From Burkholderiales bacterium UBA1834 (GTDB taxonomy: Bacteria > Pseudomonadota > Gammaproteobacteria > Burkholderiales > Burkholderiaceae_C): a DNA stretch of 23,536 nucleotides. The translations under genes and the position numbers were made by a program. The stretch is taken from assembly GCA_002339015.1 (NCBI GenBank), contig DDJC01000025.1, positions 12,175 through 35,710 of the forward strand. Reading direction: 5' to 3'. The notes beneath the pieces were generated by a model. It worked only from the letters and a program-made list of their open reading frames with translations, ran no database searches and was not told the origin of the DNA. Positions 1 to 8,889 of this stretch are shown here, in pieces (positions within the stretch are counted from its first letter, which is position 1; the number at the start of each line of letters is the position of its first letter).

Positions 1-475
<475 letters not shown>

Positions 476-514
476 GTGAGGGTGCTCCTAGGGTGGGGTG
501 TCGAAGATCAGGGC

Positions 515-1723
515 TCAGCCGTGCTGGCTGCTGATGCCGTCGGGCAGGGTGCCGTCGCCCTTGTCCTTGCCCTTCAGGGGCGGCAGGGGCTCGGGGTAGG
601 CGGCATGGGCCTCCAAGGTGCGCTGCTTCTGGATCACGCGGTCAGCTCGGCGCTTGGCCCACCAGGGCTTGAGCTTGTTCTCCACCAGGCCGGCCAGCCC
701 GTCGGGGAAGGCCATGGTCACGCCGATGAACAGCGCGGCCATCAGGAACAGCCACATGTCAGGCGCGCTTTCGGAGAAGTAGGTCTTGCCGAAGTTCACC
801 AGCAGCGCGCCGTAGATGGCGCCCACCAGGCTCATGCGGCCACCCACCGCGGCGAAGATCACCATCTCGATCGAGGGCACGATGCCCACGAAGGATGGCG
901 ACATGAAGCCCACCTGCAGCGTGAACATGGCGCCGCCGATGGCCGACAGCATGGCTGCCAGGCAGAAGGCGAAGACCTTGAAGTTGGCCACGTCGTAGCC
1001 GGAGAAGCGCACGCGGTCTTCCTTGTCGCGCATGGCCAGCAGCAGCGTGCCCAGCTTGGAGCGCTGCACCCAGCGGCACAGCAGCACCGAGGCCAGCAGC
1101 AGGCCCACGCACACGTAGTACAGGATGTACTTGGCGCTGTCGGTGCGGATGTCCCAGCCCAGCAGGGTCTTGAGGTCGGTGATGCCGTTGACACCGCCGG
1201 TGTAGCCCTGCTGGCCGATGATCAGCACCGTCATCACCAGGGCCACGGCCTGCGTGATGATGGCGAAGTACACGCCACCCACGCGCCGCTTGAACATGGC
1301 GTAGCTGATGATCAGGGCCAGCAAGGTGGGCACGATCAGCACCGCCAGGATCGAGAGCGGCAGGCTCTTGAAGGGCAGCCACCAGGTGGGCAACTCCGTC
1401 AGCTGGTTCCAGTCCATGAAGTCGGGGATGCCCGGCGTGGACTGGATCTTGGTGGCCTCAGGGGTGGAGGCCTCCAGCTTGAGGAACATGGCCATCATGT
1501 AGCCGCCCAGGCCGAAGAACACGCCCTGGCCCAGGCTGAGGATGCCGGCATGGCCCCACAGCATCACCAGGCCCAGTGCCACGAAGGCGTAGGTGAGGTA
1601 CTTGCCCACCAGGTTGAGGCGGAAGATGTCCAGCGTGAGCGGGAACACCACGATCAGCAGGATGGCCAGCAGCACCAGGCTGCCCAGCTTCTGGTTCGCG
1701 ATCCAGGTTTGAATCTTGGTCAT
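515..1723 (-). CDS. urtC: Urea ABC transporter permease UrtC
   Basis: This is an inner-membrane permease of the LivM/BPD_transp_2 class, predicted to form the urea channel with UrtB. The 402-residue protein begins MTKIQTWIANQKLGSL and has many hydrophobic helices. The recognisable UrtC stretches are LGLVMLWGHAGILSLGQGVFFG near residue 60 and a FAAVGGRMSLVGAIYGALLV segment near residue 300, which corresponds to the conserved GG-x-GTLxGPxxGA loop of LivM proteins that contacts the ATPase. The C-terminus is charged and cytoplasmic (KLKPWWAKRRADR). The ATG at 1723 has a GGAG site eight bases upstream. It lies 33 bases after urtB and 39 bases before urtD, consistent with one operon. The length is usual for proteobacterial UrtC and no damage is visible. 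Confidence 0.95.
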   Translation of the reverse strand: MTKIQTWIANQKLGSLVLLAILLIVVFPLTLDIFRLNLVGKYLTYAFVALGLVMLWGHAGILSLGQGVFFGLGGYMMAMFLKLEASTPEATKIQSTPGIPDFMDWNQLTELPTWWLPFKSLPLSILAVLIVPTLLALIISYAMFKRRVGGVYFAIITQAVALVMTVLIIGQQGYTGGVNGITDLKTLLGWDIRTDSAKYILYYVCVGLLLASVLLCRWVQRSKLGTLLLAMRDKEDRVRFSGYDVANFKVFAFCLAAMLSAIGGAMFTLQVGFMSPSFVGIVPSIEMVIFAAVGGRMSLVGAIYGALLVNFGKTYFSESAPDMWLFLMAALFIGVTMAFPDGLAGLVENKLKPWWAKRRADRVIQKQRTLEAHAAYPEPLPPLKGKDKGDGTLPDGISSQHG

Positions 1724-1756
1724 GGGTAAAGCTCCGAGTCGTCGAATCCAGTTTGA

Positions 1757-2671
1757 TCAGCGGCGCACCTTGGCGGCGAACAGGCCTTGCGGGCGGAGCA
1801 TCAGGATGATGATCACCAGCATCAGCGTGAGCACCTTGGCGTTGGAGCCCGTCATGAAGAACTCCGAGATCGACTGCGTCTGGGCGATGCCGAAGGCGGA
1901 GACCACGGTGCCCAGCAGGCTGGCGGCACCACCGAAGGTCACGACCAGGAAGCTGTCGACGATGTAGAGCGAGCCGCTGGTGGGGCCCGTAGAGCCGATG
2001 GTGGTGAAGGCCGCGCCTGCCACACCGGCGATGCCGCAGCCGATGGCGAAGGTGAGGCGGTCGGTCTTCTTGGTGTTGATGCCGATGGCGTTGGCCATCA
2101 CGCGGTTGCTCACCGTGGCGCGAACGCGCAGACCCCAGCGGGCCTTGTAGAGGGCCAGCAGCAAGAGGCCGGTGACCACGGCCGTCAGGCACATCACGAA
2201 CAGGCCGTTGATGGGGATGTCCAGGCCTTCGGCCGGGGCCCACGAACCCATCAGCCAGTCGGGCAGGGTGGGGCTCACTTCCTTGGGGCCGATGAAGCTG
2301 CGGAAGCACTGCTGCAGGCCCAGGCTCAGGCCCCAGGTGGCCAGCAGGGTGTCCAGCGGACGTTTGTACAGGTGCCGTATCAGCGCCCATTCGGTCAGCC
2401 AGCCGGCCGCGAAGGCGATGAGGAAGGCGAAGATGATGGCGACGGGAAAGTACGCCTGCATCAGGTTGGGCGCGTACTTTTCAGTGACGAGCGACGCCAT
2501 GTAGATGGTGTAGGCGCCGATGGTCATGAACTCACCATGGGCCATGTTGATCACGCCCATCTGGCCGAAGATCACCGCCAGGCCCAGGCCCATCAGCAGC
2601 AGCACGGAGAACAGGCTCAAGCCCGCGAAGCCTTGCATCAGGCCGATGTTGAGCATTTCAGAAAAAGTCAT
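1757..2671 (-). CDS. urtB: Urea ABC transporter permease UrtB (short form)
   Basis: This is the LivH-type partner permease for urea. The 304 residues begin MTFSEMLNIGLMQGFAGLSLF and contain the permease signature VINMAHGEFMTIGAY at residues 40-54. Near residue 240 is SFLVVTFGGAASLLGTVV, the cytoplasmic coupling loop. The C-terminus reads LMLRPQGLFAAKVRR, as is common in the family. Many proteobacterial UrtB proteins carry a long periplasmic N-terminal extension. This one lacks it and starts directly at the membrane domain. The ATG at 2671 is preceded by a modest AGG-type site. The 108-base gap to urtA holds a strong terminator-like hairpin, so urtBCD is probably expressed by read-through from the urtA promoter at a lower level. 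Confidence 0.95.
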   Translation of the reverse strand: MTFSEMLNIGLMQGFAGLSLFSVLLLMGLGLAVIFGQMGVINMAHGEFMTIGAYTIYMASLVTEKYAPNLMQAYFPVAIIFAFLIAFAAGWLTEWALIRHLYKRPLDTLLATWGLSLGLQQCFRSFIGPKEVSPTLPDWLMGSWAPAEGLDIPINGLFVMCLTAVVTGLLLLALYKARWGLRVRATVSNRVMANAIGINTKKTDRLTFAIGCGIAGVAGAAFTTIGSTGPTSGSLYIVDSFLVVTFGGAASLLGTVVSAFGIAQTQSISEFFMTGSNAKVLTLMLVIIILMLRPQGLFAAKVRR

Positions 2672-2696
2672 GGAGGCACCTGTTCGCTCGAATCAG

Positions 2697-2737
2697 AAAA
2701 AGCCTGCGCGGCGCCGGTAAGACCGGGCCGCCGCAGG
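2697..2737 (-). terminator. Intrinsic terminator / attenuator between urtA and urtB
   Basis: On the minus strand a 14-bp GC-rich stem (GCAGG/CCTGC, GCCGC/GCGGC, CCGG/CCGG, with one single-base bulge on each arm) closes a five-base loop. One base after the stem comes a run of five T. It starts about 42 bases after the urtA stop. The arms, bulges and T-run are directly visible. Partial termination here would give more UrtA than UrtBCD, a stoichiometry common for binding-protein transporters. A processing or stability hairpin is the alternative. Confidence 0.8.
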
Positions 2738-2779
2738 AAGCAGGCGGTTCAAATCACAACCACCCGCGCGCTCACCCAA

Positions 2780-4036
2780 TCACTGGTATCCCTTGGGGAA
2801 GGGGTTCGGCTCGATCAGCTCGGGCGATTCGGCAACCACCTTGAAGGTGCCGTCCGGCTGGCCCTGCGCGATGCGCGACTTGCTCCACAAGTGGTGGTTG
2901 GCGTGGACCTTGACGTAGCCTTCCGGCGCCGTCTTGAGTTCGATGCCGGGCGATGCGGCCACGACCTTGTCCACATCGAAGCTGCCGGCCTTCTCGACGG
3001 CGGCCTTCCAGAGCCACGGGCCCAGGTAGCCGGCCTGCGTCACGTCGCCGATCACGGCCTTCGGGCCATAGGCCTTCTTGAAGGCTTCGACGAACTTCTT
3101 GTTGTTGTCGTTGGTCAGCGTCTGGAAGTACTTCATCGAGCTGTAGAAGCCAGCGAAGTTTTCGCCACCCACGCCCAGCATTTCGTCTTCCGTCACCGAC
3201 AGGGTGAGCAGGAACTGCTTGGCGCCCGTGATGCCGGCGGCCTTGAGCTGCTTGTAGAAGGCCACGTTGGAGCCACCCACCACGGCGGCGAAGATGCAGT
3301 CAGGCTTGGCCACCTTGATCTTGTTGATCAGGGAGTTGAAGTTGGTGTGGCCCAGGGGGTAGTACTCCTCGCCCACGACCTTGCCCAGCTTGCCCACCGA
3401 TTCGATGTGCTTGCGGGCGATCTTCATGGAGGTGCGCGGCCAGATGTAGTCGGAGCCGACCAGGAAGAAGGTCTTGGCCTTCTTCTCTTTCGCGCCCCAA
3501 TCCAGGCCGTAGATGATCTGCTGCGTGGCTTCCTGGCCGGTGTAGATCACGTTCTTGGACTGCTCCAGGCCTTCATAGAAGGTGGGGTAGTACAGCAGGC
3601 CGTTTTCCTTCTCGAAGATGGGCAGCACGGCCTTGCGGGAGGCCGAGGTCCAGCAGCCGAACACCGCGGCGACCTTGTCGTTGACCAGCAGCTTCTTGGA
3701 CTTCTCGGCGAAGGTGGGCCAGTCGGAGGCGCCGTCTTCCTTGATGACCTTGATCTTGCGGCCCAGGATGCCGCCCATGGCGTTGATCTGGTCGATGGCG
3801 AGTTGTTCAGCCTGGATGGAGCCGGTCTCGGAGATGGCCATCGTGCCGGTGGCCGAGTGCAGCTGTCCCACGGTGACTTCGGTGTCGGTCACGGCCAGCT
3901 TGGTGGTGTTGACCTTGGCGGTGGCCTGGGCGTGGCCCAGGGTCGGCAGGCCGATCAACGGCAGGGCACCCAGGCCTTGCATCACCTGGCGGCGACGCTG
4001 GTCATGCTTGGTGTGATCGTCGTGGTCGTGGGACAT
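2780..4036 (-). CDS. urtA: Urea ABC transporter substrate-binding protein UrtA
   Basis: This is the periplasmic urea-binding protein that delivers substrate to UrtBC. The 418 residues include family hallmarks: TVGQLHSATGTMAISETG near residue 55, FGCWTSASRKAVLPIFE near 130, LLYYPTFYEGLE, NFNSLINKIK, and the C-terminal HLWSKSRIAQG. The N-terminus has an unusual histidine/aspartate-rich start (MSHDHDDHTKHDQ), then three arginines at 14-16, a hydrophobic stretch and an AQA cleavage-type site near residue 38. It therefore looks like a twin-arginine-type signal, although the motif is not perfect. The ATG at 4036 has an AGGAG site eight bases upstream. It is the first gene of the urt operon and is divergent from the transporter-kinase gene. 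Confidence 0.96.
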   Translation of the reverse strand: MSHDHDDHTKHDQRRRQVMQGLGALPLIGLPTLGHAQATAKVNTTKLAVTDTEVTVGQLHSATGTMAISETGSIQAEQLAIDQINAMGGILGRKIKVIKEDGASDWPTFAEKSKKLLVNDKVAAVFGCWTSASRKAVLPIFEKENGLLYYPTFYEGLEQSKNVIYTGQEATQQIIYGLDWGAKEKKAKTFFLVGSDYIWPRTSMKIARKHIESVGKLGKVVGEEYYPLGHTNFNSLINKIKVAKPDCIFAAVVGGSNVAFYKQLKAAGITGAKQFLLTLSVTEDEMLGVGGENFAGFYSSMKYFQTLTNDNNKKFVEAFKKAYGPKAVIGDVTQAGYLGPWLWKAAVEKAGSFDVDKVVAASPGIELKTAPEGYVKVHANHHLWSKSRIAQGQPDGTFKVVAESPELIEPNPFPKGYQ

Positions 4037-4153
4037 TTAAAAACTCCTCGCACAAAAAAGGTGCTTGCGCTGCGCCTTGGTGCGTTCCCCGTGAACGCGC
4101 CTTGTCGGTACAACCTTGGGCCTTATGTTGCGTAGGCGCGGGTTTTCGCTGAA

Positions 4154-4178
4154 TACGTCATTCAACGTAGGTGACGTA
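4154..4178. promoter_or_regulatory. Inverted repeat TACGTCA-N11-TGACGTA in the urtA / kinase divergent region
   Basis: Two perfect 7-bp arms, TACGTCA at 4154-4160 and TGACGTA at 4172-4178, flank an 11-bp spacer that itself contains ACGTA. An overlapping smaller element, TGAAT-N5-ATTCA, lies at 4150-4164. The repeat lies about 120 bp upstream of the urtA start and about 70 bp upstream of the probable start of the kinase. That position suits an operator for the LuxR-type regulator encoded downstream. The repeat is seen directly; its binding protein is inference. Confidence 0.45.
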
Positions 4179-4248
4179 CGCAGGGCACATGGATCCGCAT
4201 GGCCTGCTTCTTGCGGAAAGGGGGTGTGTTCTTTCACGGGGCCTGTTC

Positions 4249-7200
4249 GTGTCCGTCGCCCGGCAGAAGATCTTTCGCATTCGCCGTGACTACAACTCCT
4301 GGGTGGCCAACGAGACCCTGGAGGACTACGCGCTGCGCTACACCCCGCGCACCTTCCGCAAGTGGAGCGAGTTCCGGGTGGCCAATACCGCCTTCGGGGC
4401 GGTGTCCTTCCTGGCGCTGGAGGCCATCGGCGGCGCCATCGCGCTGAACTACGGCTTCACCAATGCGATGTGGGCCATCCTGGTGGTCGGCCTGATCATT
4501 TATTTGACGGCGCTGCCCATCAGCTACTACGCGGCCAAGTACGGCCTGGACATGGACCTGCTGACGCGGGGCGCGGGCTTCGGCTACCTGGGCTCGACGC
4601 TGACCTCGCTGATCTACGCCACCTTCACCTTCATCTTCTTCGCGCTGGAGGCGGCCATCATGGCGCTCGCGCTGGAGATGCTGTTCGGCTGGCCGCTGGA
4701 GGTCTGCTACATCGTGTCCTCCCTGGTGATCGTGCCGCTGGTGACGCACGGCATCACCCTGATCTCGCGCCTGCAGCTGTGGACGCAGCCGCTGTGGGCG
4801 GTGCTGTTCGTGCTGCCCTTCGTGGCGGTGGCCCTCCAGCGGCCTGAGGCCTATGTGGAGTTCACGACCCTGGCCGGGCGCACCACGGGTGACAGCGATT
4901 TCACGCCGCTGGCCTTCGGCATGGCGGCCACGGTGGCGTTTTCCCTGATCGTGCAGGTGGGCGAGCAGGTGGATTACCTGCGCTTTCTGCCGCAGAAAAC
5001 GCGCGAGAACCAGTGGCGCTGGTGGGGCGCGGTGCTGCTGGCCGGGCCGGGCTGGATCGTGCCCGGCATGCTCAAGATGCTGGCGGGTGCCTTCCTGGCT
5101 TTCCTGGCGCTGCAGCACGAGATCCCGGTCGAGAAGGCGGTGGAGCCCACGCAGATGTACCTGGCCGCTTTCAGCGAGGTGTTCACCTCACCGGCCTGGG
5201 CCTTGGGCGCCACGGTGGTGTTCGTGATCGTGTCGCAGATCAAGATCAACGTGACCAATGCCTACGCGGGCTCGCTGGCGTGGTCCAACTTCTTCGCGCG
5301 GCTCACGCACAGCCACCCTGGGCGGGTGGTGTGGCTGGTGTTCAACGTGCTGATCGCCGTGCTCCTGATGACGCTGGGCGTGTTCGGCGCGCTGGAGCAC
5401 GTGCTGGGGCTGTACAGCAACGTGGCCATCGCCTGGGTGGGGGCGCTGGTGGCGGATCTGGTGATCAATAAGCCGCTGGGCTGGTCGCCCAAGGGCATCG
5501 AGTTCAAGCGCGCCTACCTGTATGACCTGAACCCGGTGGGATTGGGCGCCACCTTGCTGGCAGCGGTGGTGGGCATGGTGGCGCACGCGGGCGTGGCAGG
5601 TGACATGGCGGCTGCTTGGTCACCCTTCATTGCGCTGGGCATTGCGCTGGTGGCTTCGCCCGTGCTGGCCTTTGCCACCCAGGGCCGCTTCTACCTGGCC
5701 CGCCAGCCCGAGCCGCAGGGCTGGGCGCCTGGGCAGATGGTGCAATGCTCGGTGTGCGACAACCATTTCGAATCGGAAGACATGGCCACCTGCCCGGCCT
5801 ACGACGCGCCGATCTGCTCGCTGTGCTGCACGCTCGAATCGCGCTGCCATGACCGTTGCAAGTCCAAGTCACGCGCGGCCGAGCAGGTGTCGCACGGGCT
5901 GAGGGTGGTGCTGCCGGTGCAGTGGTCCAAGCGCGTGAACTTCCGCGTGGGGCATTACCTGGTGGTGTTTTTGGCGCTGGCGGCCATGCTGGCCTTCGTG
6001 CTGGGCGTGGTCTATTACCAGGAGGGCGTGGTCAACCACGCCCTGGAACACGTGGGCGATGTGGGCCCGAGCCTGCTGCAGGCGCCCTTCATCAAGGTCT
6101 ATGCCCTGTTGCTGCTGGCGGCGGCGGTGTGCGCCTGGTGGGTGGTGCTGGCCAGCGAAAGCCGGCGCATGGCGCAAGATGACTCCAACCGCCAGAACCA
6201 GCTGCTGCAGCTGGAGATCGACGCCCACCGCCGCACCGACGCAGCCTTGCAGCAGGCCAAGGAGCTGGCCGAGGCCGCCAACCAGGCCAAGACACGCTAT
6301 GTGGCGGGCATGACGCACGAGCTGCGCACGCCGCTCAACAGCATCCTGGGCTATGCGCAGATCCTGTTGAAGGACGAGCCGCGGACGGGGCCCAAGCGCG
6401 GCGCGCTGACCACCATCCAGCGCAGTGGCGAGCACCTGATGGGCCTGATCGACGGCCTGCTGGACCTGGCCCGCATCGAGGCCGGCCGCCTGCGCCTGGA
6501 CCCGGGCCCTGTGCCCTTGCACGAGTTTCTGGACGATGTGGTGCGCATGGTCGAGCCGCAGTCACAGGCCAAGGGGCTGGACTTCAAGCTGGAGACGCGC
6601 GGGCGCGTGCCCAACTGGGTGCATGCCGATGCCAAGCGCCTGCGCCAGATCCTGCTGAACCTGCTGGGCAACGCGGTGCGCTTCACCGACAAGGGCCAGG
6701 TCACCTTGCGGCTGGACGCGCGCCGCGAGGTGCTGCGCTTCGAGGTGATCGACACCGGCATCGGCATCGCGCCGCAGGATCTGGACCGGATCTTCCTGCC
6801 TTTCGAGCGCGGCAGTGGCGGACGGCGCAGCAATGTGCCCGGCACGGGCCTGGGCCTGACCATCACGCACCTGCTGACCGAACTGATGGGTGGCGAGCTG
6901 AGTGTGCAGAGCACCATGGGCGAGGGCAGCACCTTCAGCGTGCGCGTGTACCTGCGCGAGATCGCTGCGCCCGCCACCCCGCTGGTGAGCAACGGCCACA
7001 GCGACCGGCCACGCCACCGCCCCATCACCGGCTACCACGGCCGGCGCCTGACCCTGCTGGTGGTAGACGACCAGCCCATCCAGCGCCAGATGCTGGCGGG
7101 CATGCTGCTGCCCCTGGGCTTCGGCGTGCGCGAGGCTGCTGGCGGCCTGGAATGCCTGGAGAGCGTGCGCGATGCCTGCCCCGATGCCGTGCTGCTGGAC

Positions 7201-7818
7201 GTGAGCATGGACGACATGGATGGCTGGAGCACCTCGCGCGCGATCCGCGAAGCCGGCTTCGCCGAGGTGCCCATCATCATCGTGTCGGCCAATGTGTTCG
7301 AGAACCGGCCCGAGAACCTGGCCGCGGCGCAGTGCCAGGCTTTCGTGGCCAAGCCGGTGATCGAATCCGAGCTGCTGGACACGCTGGGCGAGCACCTGGA
7401 CATCGAGTGGATCACCGGGCTGTCGCCGCTGCCGGGGCATGGGCGGGTGCCGGCGGCGGTGAGGCACAGCCCGACAGGCGGCGCCGATGTTCACCTGCGC
7501 GCCAATGCGCAGGTGCGGACGCAGACACGGGCGGTGCTGGCCCAGGCCAGCGCGCCGGTGCTGCATGTGGTGAGCGGCGGGCCCGCGCCGATGGCCGCCT
7601 TGCCGCCCGATGCCACGGCCGAGCTGTGCCAGTTGGCGCGCATGGGCCATGTGCAGGGGGTGGCGCGTGCGCTGGCGCAATGGGCCCAGGCCTACCCTGA
7701 GCATGGGGTGCGCTGGCAATCGCTGCAGCAGCGCGTGGACGATTTCGATCTGGATGGATTGCTGGCCGACCTGGCGCCAGCCTTGAACGAGGACCCGCTT
7801 GATGAGCCCCAATCCTGA
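4249..7818 (+). CDS. NCS1-type transporter fused to hybrid histidine kinase (transporter-sensor)
   Basis: This is a membrane sensor of about 1190 residues. Residues 10-480 form a complete NCS1 (nucleobase/hydantoin:cation symporter) domain beginning RRDYNSWVANETLEDYALRY, with about twelve membrane segments. Residues 500-537 hold eight cysteines (C-x2-C-x11-C-x7-C-x2-C-C-x5-C-x3-C). Two more helices follow near 570-590 and 618-638, then a coiled linker. The HisKA domain has MTHELRTPLNS with phosphoacceptor His690. The ATPase has N808, DTGIGIAP at 835 and GTGLGLTI at 865. The receiver has D940/D941, Asp984 and Lys1035. A C-terminal helical tail lacks an Hpt histidine. The GTG at 4249 is chosen because GC-rich third positions and family similarity start there. 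GTG 4171 or ATG 4189 remain possible. It is divergent from urtA and overlaps its response regulator. The ligand (urea, hydantoin, allantoin or a nucleobase) is unknown. Confidence 0.9.
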   Translation: MSVARQKIFRIRRDYNSWVANETLEDYALRYTPRTFRKWSEFRVANTAFGAVSFLALEAIGGAIALNYGFTNAMWAILVVGLIIYLTALPISYYAAKYGLDMDLLTRGAGFGYLGSTLTSLIYATFTFIFFALEAAIMALALEMLFGWPLEVCYIVSSLVIVPLVTHGITLISRLQLWTQPLWAVLFVLPFVAVALQRPEAYVEFTTLAGRTTGDSDFTPLAFGMAATVAFSLIVQVGEQVDYLRFLPQKTRENQWRWWGAVLLAGPGWIVPGMLKMLAGAFLAFLALQHEIPVEKAVEPTQMYLAAFSEVFTSPAWALGATVVFVIVSQIKINVTNAYAGSLAWSNFFARLTHSHPGRVVWLVFNVLIAVLLMTLGVFGALEHVLGLYSNVAIAWVGALVADLVINKPLGWSPKGIEFKRAYLYDLNPVGLGATLLAAVVGMVAHAGVAGDMAAAWSPFIALGIALVASPVLAFATQGRFYLARQPEPQGWAPGQMVQCSVCDNHFESEDMATCPAYDAPICSLCCTLESRCHDRCKSKSRAAEQVSHGLRVVLPVQWSKRVNFRVGHYLVVFLALAAMLAFVLGVVYYQEGVVNHALEHVGDVGPSLLQAPFIKVYALLLLAAAVCAWWVVLASESRRMAQDDSNRQNQLLQLEIDAHRRTDAALQQAKELAEAANQAKTRYVAGMTHELRTPLNSILGYAQILLKDEPRTGPKRGALTTIQRSGEHLMGLIDGLLDLARIEAGRLRLDPGPVPLHEFLDDVVRMVEPQSQAKGLDFKLETRGRVPNWVHADAKRLRQILLNLLGNAVRFTDKGQVTLRLDARREVLRFEVIDTGIGIAPQDLDRIFLPFERGSGGRRSNVPGTGLGLTITHLLTELMGGELSVQSTMGEGSTFSVRVYLREIAAPATPLVSNGHSDRPRHRPITGYHGRRLTLLVVDDQPIQRQMLAGMLLPLGFGVREAAGGLECLESVRDACPDAVLLDVSMDDMDGWSTSRAIREAGFAEVPIIIVSANVFENRPENLAAAQCQAFVAKPVIESELLDTLGEHLDIEWITGLSPLPGHGRVPAAVRHSPTGGADVHLRANAQVRTQTRAVLAQASAPVLHVVSGGPAPMAALPPDATAELCQLARMGHVQGVARALAQWAQAYPEHGVRWQSLQQRVDDFDLDGLLADLAPALNEDPLDEPQS

Positions 7819-8764
7819 GCGCCACCTGGGCACGGTGCTGGTGGTCGACGATGCACCCGATACGCTGCGCATGCTGTGCGATGCGCTGGCGGCCGAGGGC
7901 TACACCGTGCTGGTGGCCCGCGATGGCGAGCAGGCCCTGGAGCGGCTGGAACTGGTGGTGCCTGATGCGATCCTGCTGGATGCAGTGATGCCTGGCTTGT
8001 CGGGCTTTGACACCTGCCGCCGCATCAAGGCGCATGCAGGGTGGACCCATGTGCCGGTCGTGTTCATGACGGGCTTGTCCGAGACCTCGGACATCGTGGC
8101 GGGCTTCGACGCGGGCGGGGTGGATTACGTGGTCAAGCCGGTGCGCATCGAAGAGGTGCTGGCGCGCCTGGCCACGCACATGCGCAACGCCCGTGTCACC
8201 CGGCTGGCGCGCGAGGCGGTGGACGTGGGCGGCCATGGCGTGCTGCTGCTGGATGTGCGCCAGCGCATCGCCTGGCGCTCGCCCCAGGCCGAGCGCTGGC
8301 TGCGTGAGGCCTTCCCCGAGCTGGAGGGTGGCGCGCCAGCGGAATGGCTGGCGCAATTGGTGGGCAGCCCCACGGGGCATGAGGTGGCGGGGCCTGCTTT
8401 GCGCGCGGGCGCTGTGGGTATCCGCCTGATCGCGCGCAGCCTGGGTGCGGCGGGGCTGGGCGAAACCATGGTGCTGCTGAGCTCTGAGCGGCCTGCAGCG
8501 GCCAACGCGGCTGCAGCCGGGACTCTGGTGCCGGGGGAGGGCGCTCCGGCCGGGCCGAACCGGCTGGACGTGGCCTCGCTCACGCCGCGCGAGACGGAGG
8601 TGCTGTCCTGGCTGGCCAAGGGCAAGACCAACCGTGACATCGCCGACATCCTGGGCATGAGCCACCGCACGGTGAACAAGCACCTGGAGCACATCTTCGA
8701 GAAGCTGGGCGTTGAAACCCGCGCCGCTGCCGCTGCCCTGGCCAGCCGGGCCATCCCGGGCTGA
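7802..8764 (+). CDS. Response regulator, REC plus LuxR-type HTH
   Basis: This is the probable cognate output protein of the upstream transporter-kinase. The receiver domain covers about residues 12-125, with acidic pocket D16/D17, phosphoacceptor Asp60, Thr90 and Lys112 all present, so it should be phosphorylatable. A middle segment of about 130 residues (VLLLDVRQRIAWRSPQAERWL and following) resembles a degenerate PAS-like sensor. The C-terminal 60 residues are a LuxR/NarL-type HTH starting LTPRETEVLSWLAKGKTNRD, with recognition helix MSHRTVNKHLEHIFEKL. The ATG at 7802 has a GAGGA site upstream and lies inside the end of the kinase gene, a 17-base overlap that implies translational coupling. 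Likely targets are the divergent urt promoter and itself; this is inference from position. Confidence 0.92.
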   Translation: MSPNPERHLGTVLVVDDAPDTLRMLCDALAAEGYTVLVARDGEQALERLELVVPDAILLDAVMPGLSGFDTCRRIKAHAGWTHVPVVFMTGLSETSDIVAGFDAGGVDYVVKPVRIEEVLARLATHMRNARVTRLAREAVDVGGHGVLLLDVRQRIAWRSPQAERWLREAFPELEGGAPAEWLAQLVGSPTGHEVAGPALRAGAVGIRLIARSLGAAGLGETMVLLSSERPAAANAAAAGTLVPGEGAPAGPNRLDVASLTPRETEVLSWLAKGKTNRDIADILGMSHRTVNKHLEHIFEKLGVETRAAAAALASRAIPG

Positions 8765-8768
8765 GCAG

Positions 8769-8788
8769 GCCCCCGGATTGCGGGGGGC
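8769..8788 (+). terminator. GC hairpin after the response regulator gene
   Basis: GCCCCC and GGGGGC form a 6-bp stem with an 8-base loop five bases after the response regulator stop. No T-run follows, so it is either a weak terminator or a transcript-end hairpin. Confidence 0.45.
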
Positions 8789-8889
8789 AGAACTCCCTAG
8801 TAATGCCCAGGCCCAAGCTGATTACATTCTGCGGGCATGGCTGCAGCGCAGCCTTTTCCTGCATCCAACACAACGAGGGGAGTCGAACA

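Noticed and set aside
4080..4100. GCGTTC-cccgt-GAACGC stem in the urtA leader as a riboswitch
   Set aside because: A single short stem with no conserved riboswitch core; noted only as a possible leader hairpin.
4171..4248. Longer N-terminus of the transporter-kinase from GTG 4171 or ATG 4189
   Set aside because: Codons here have many A/T third positions, unlike the rest of the gene, and the ribosome sites are poor. Kept only as an alternative start.
7600..7815. C-terminal tail of the transporter-kinase as an Hpt domain
   Set aside because: It is helical, but no phosphoacceptor His within the usual H-x-x-K-G context is present.
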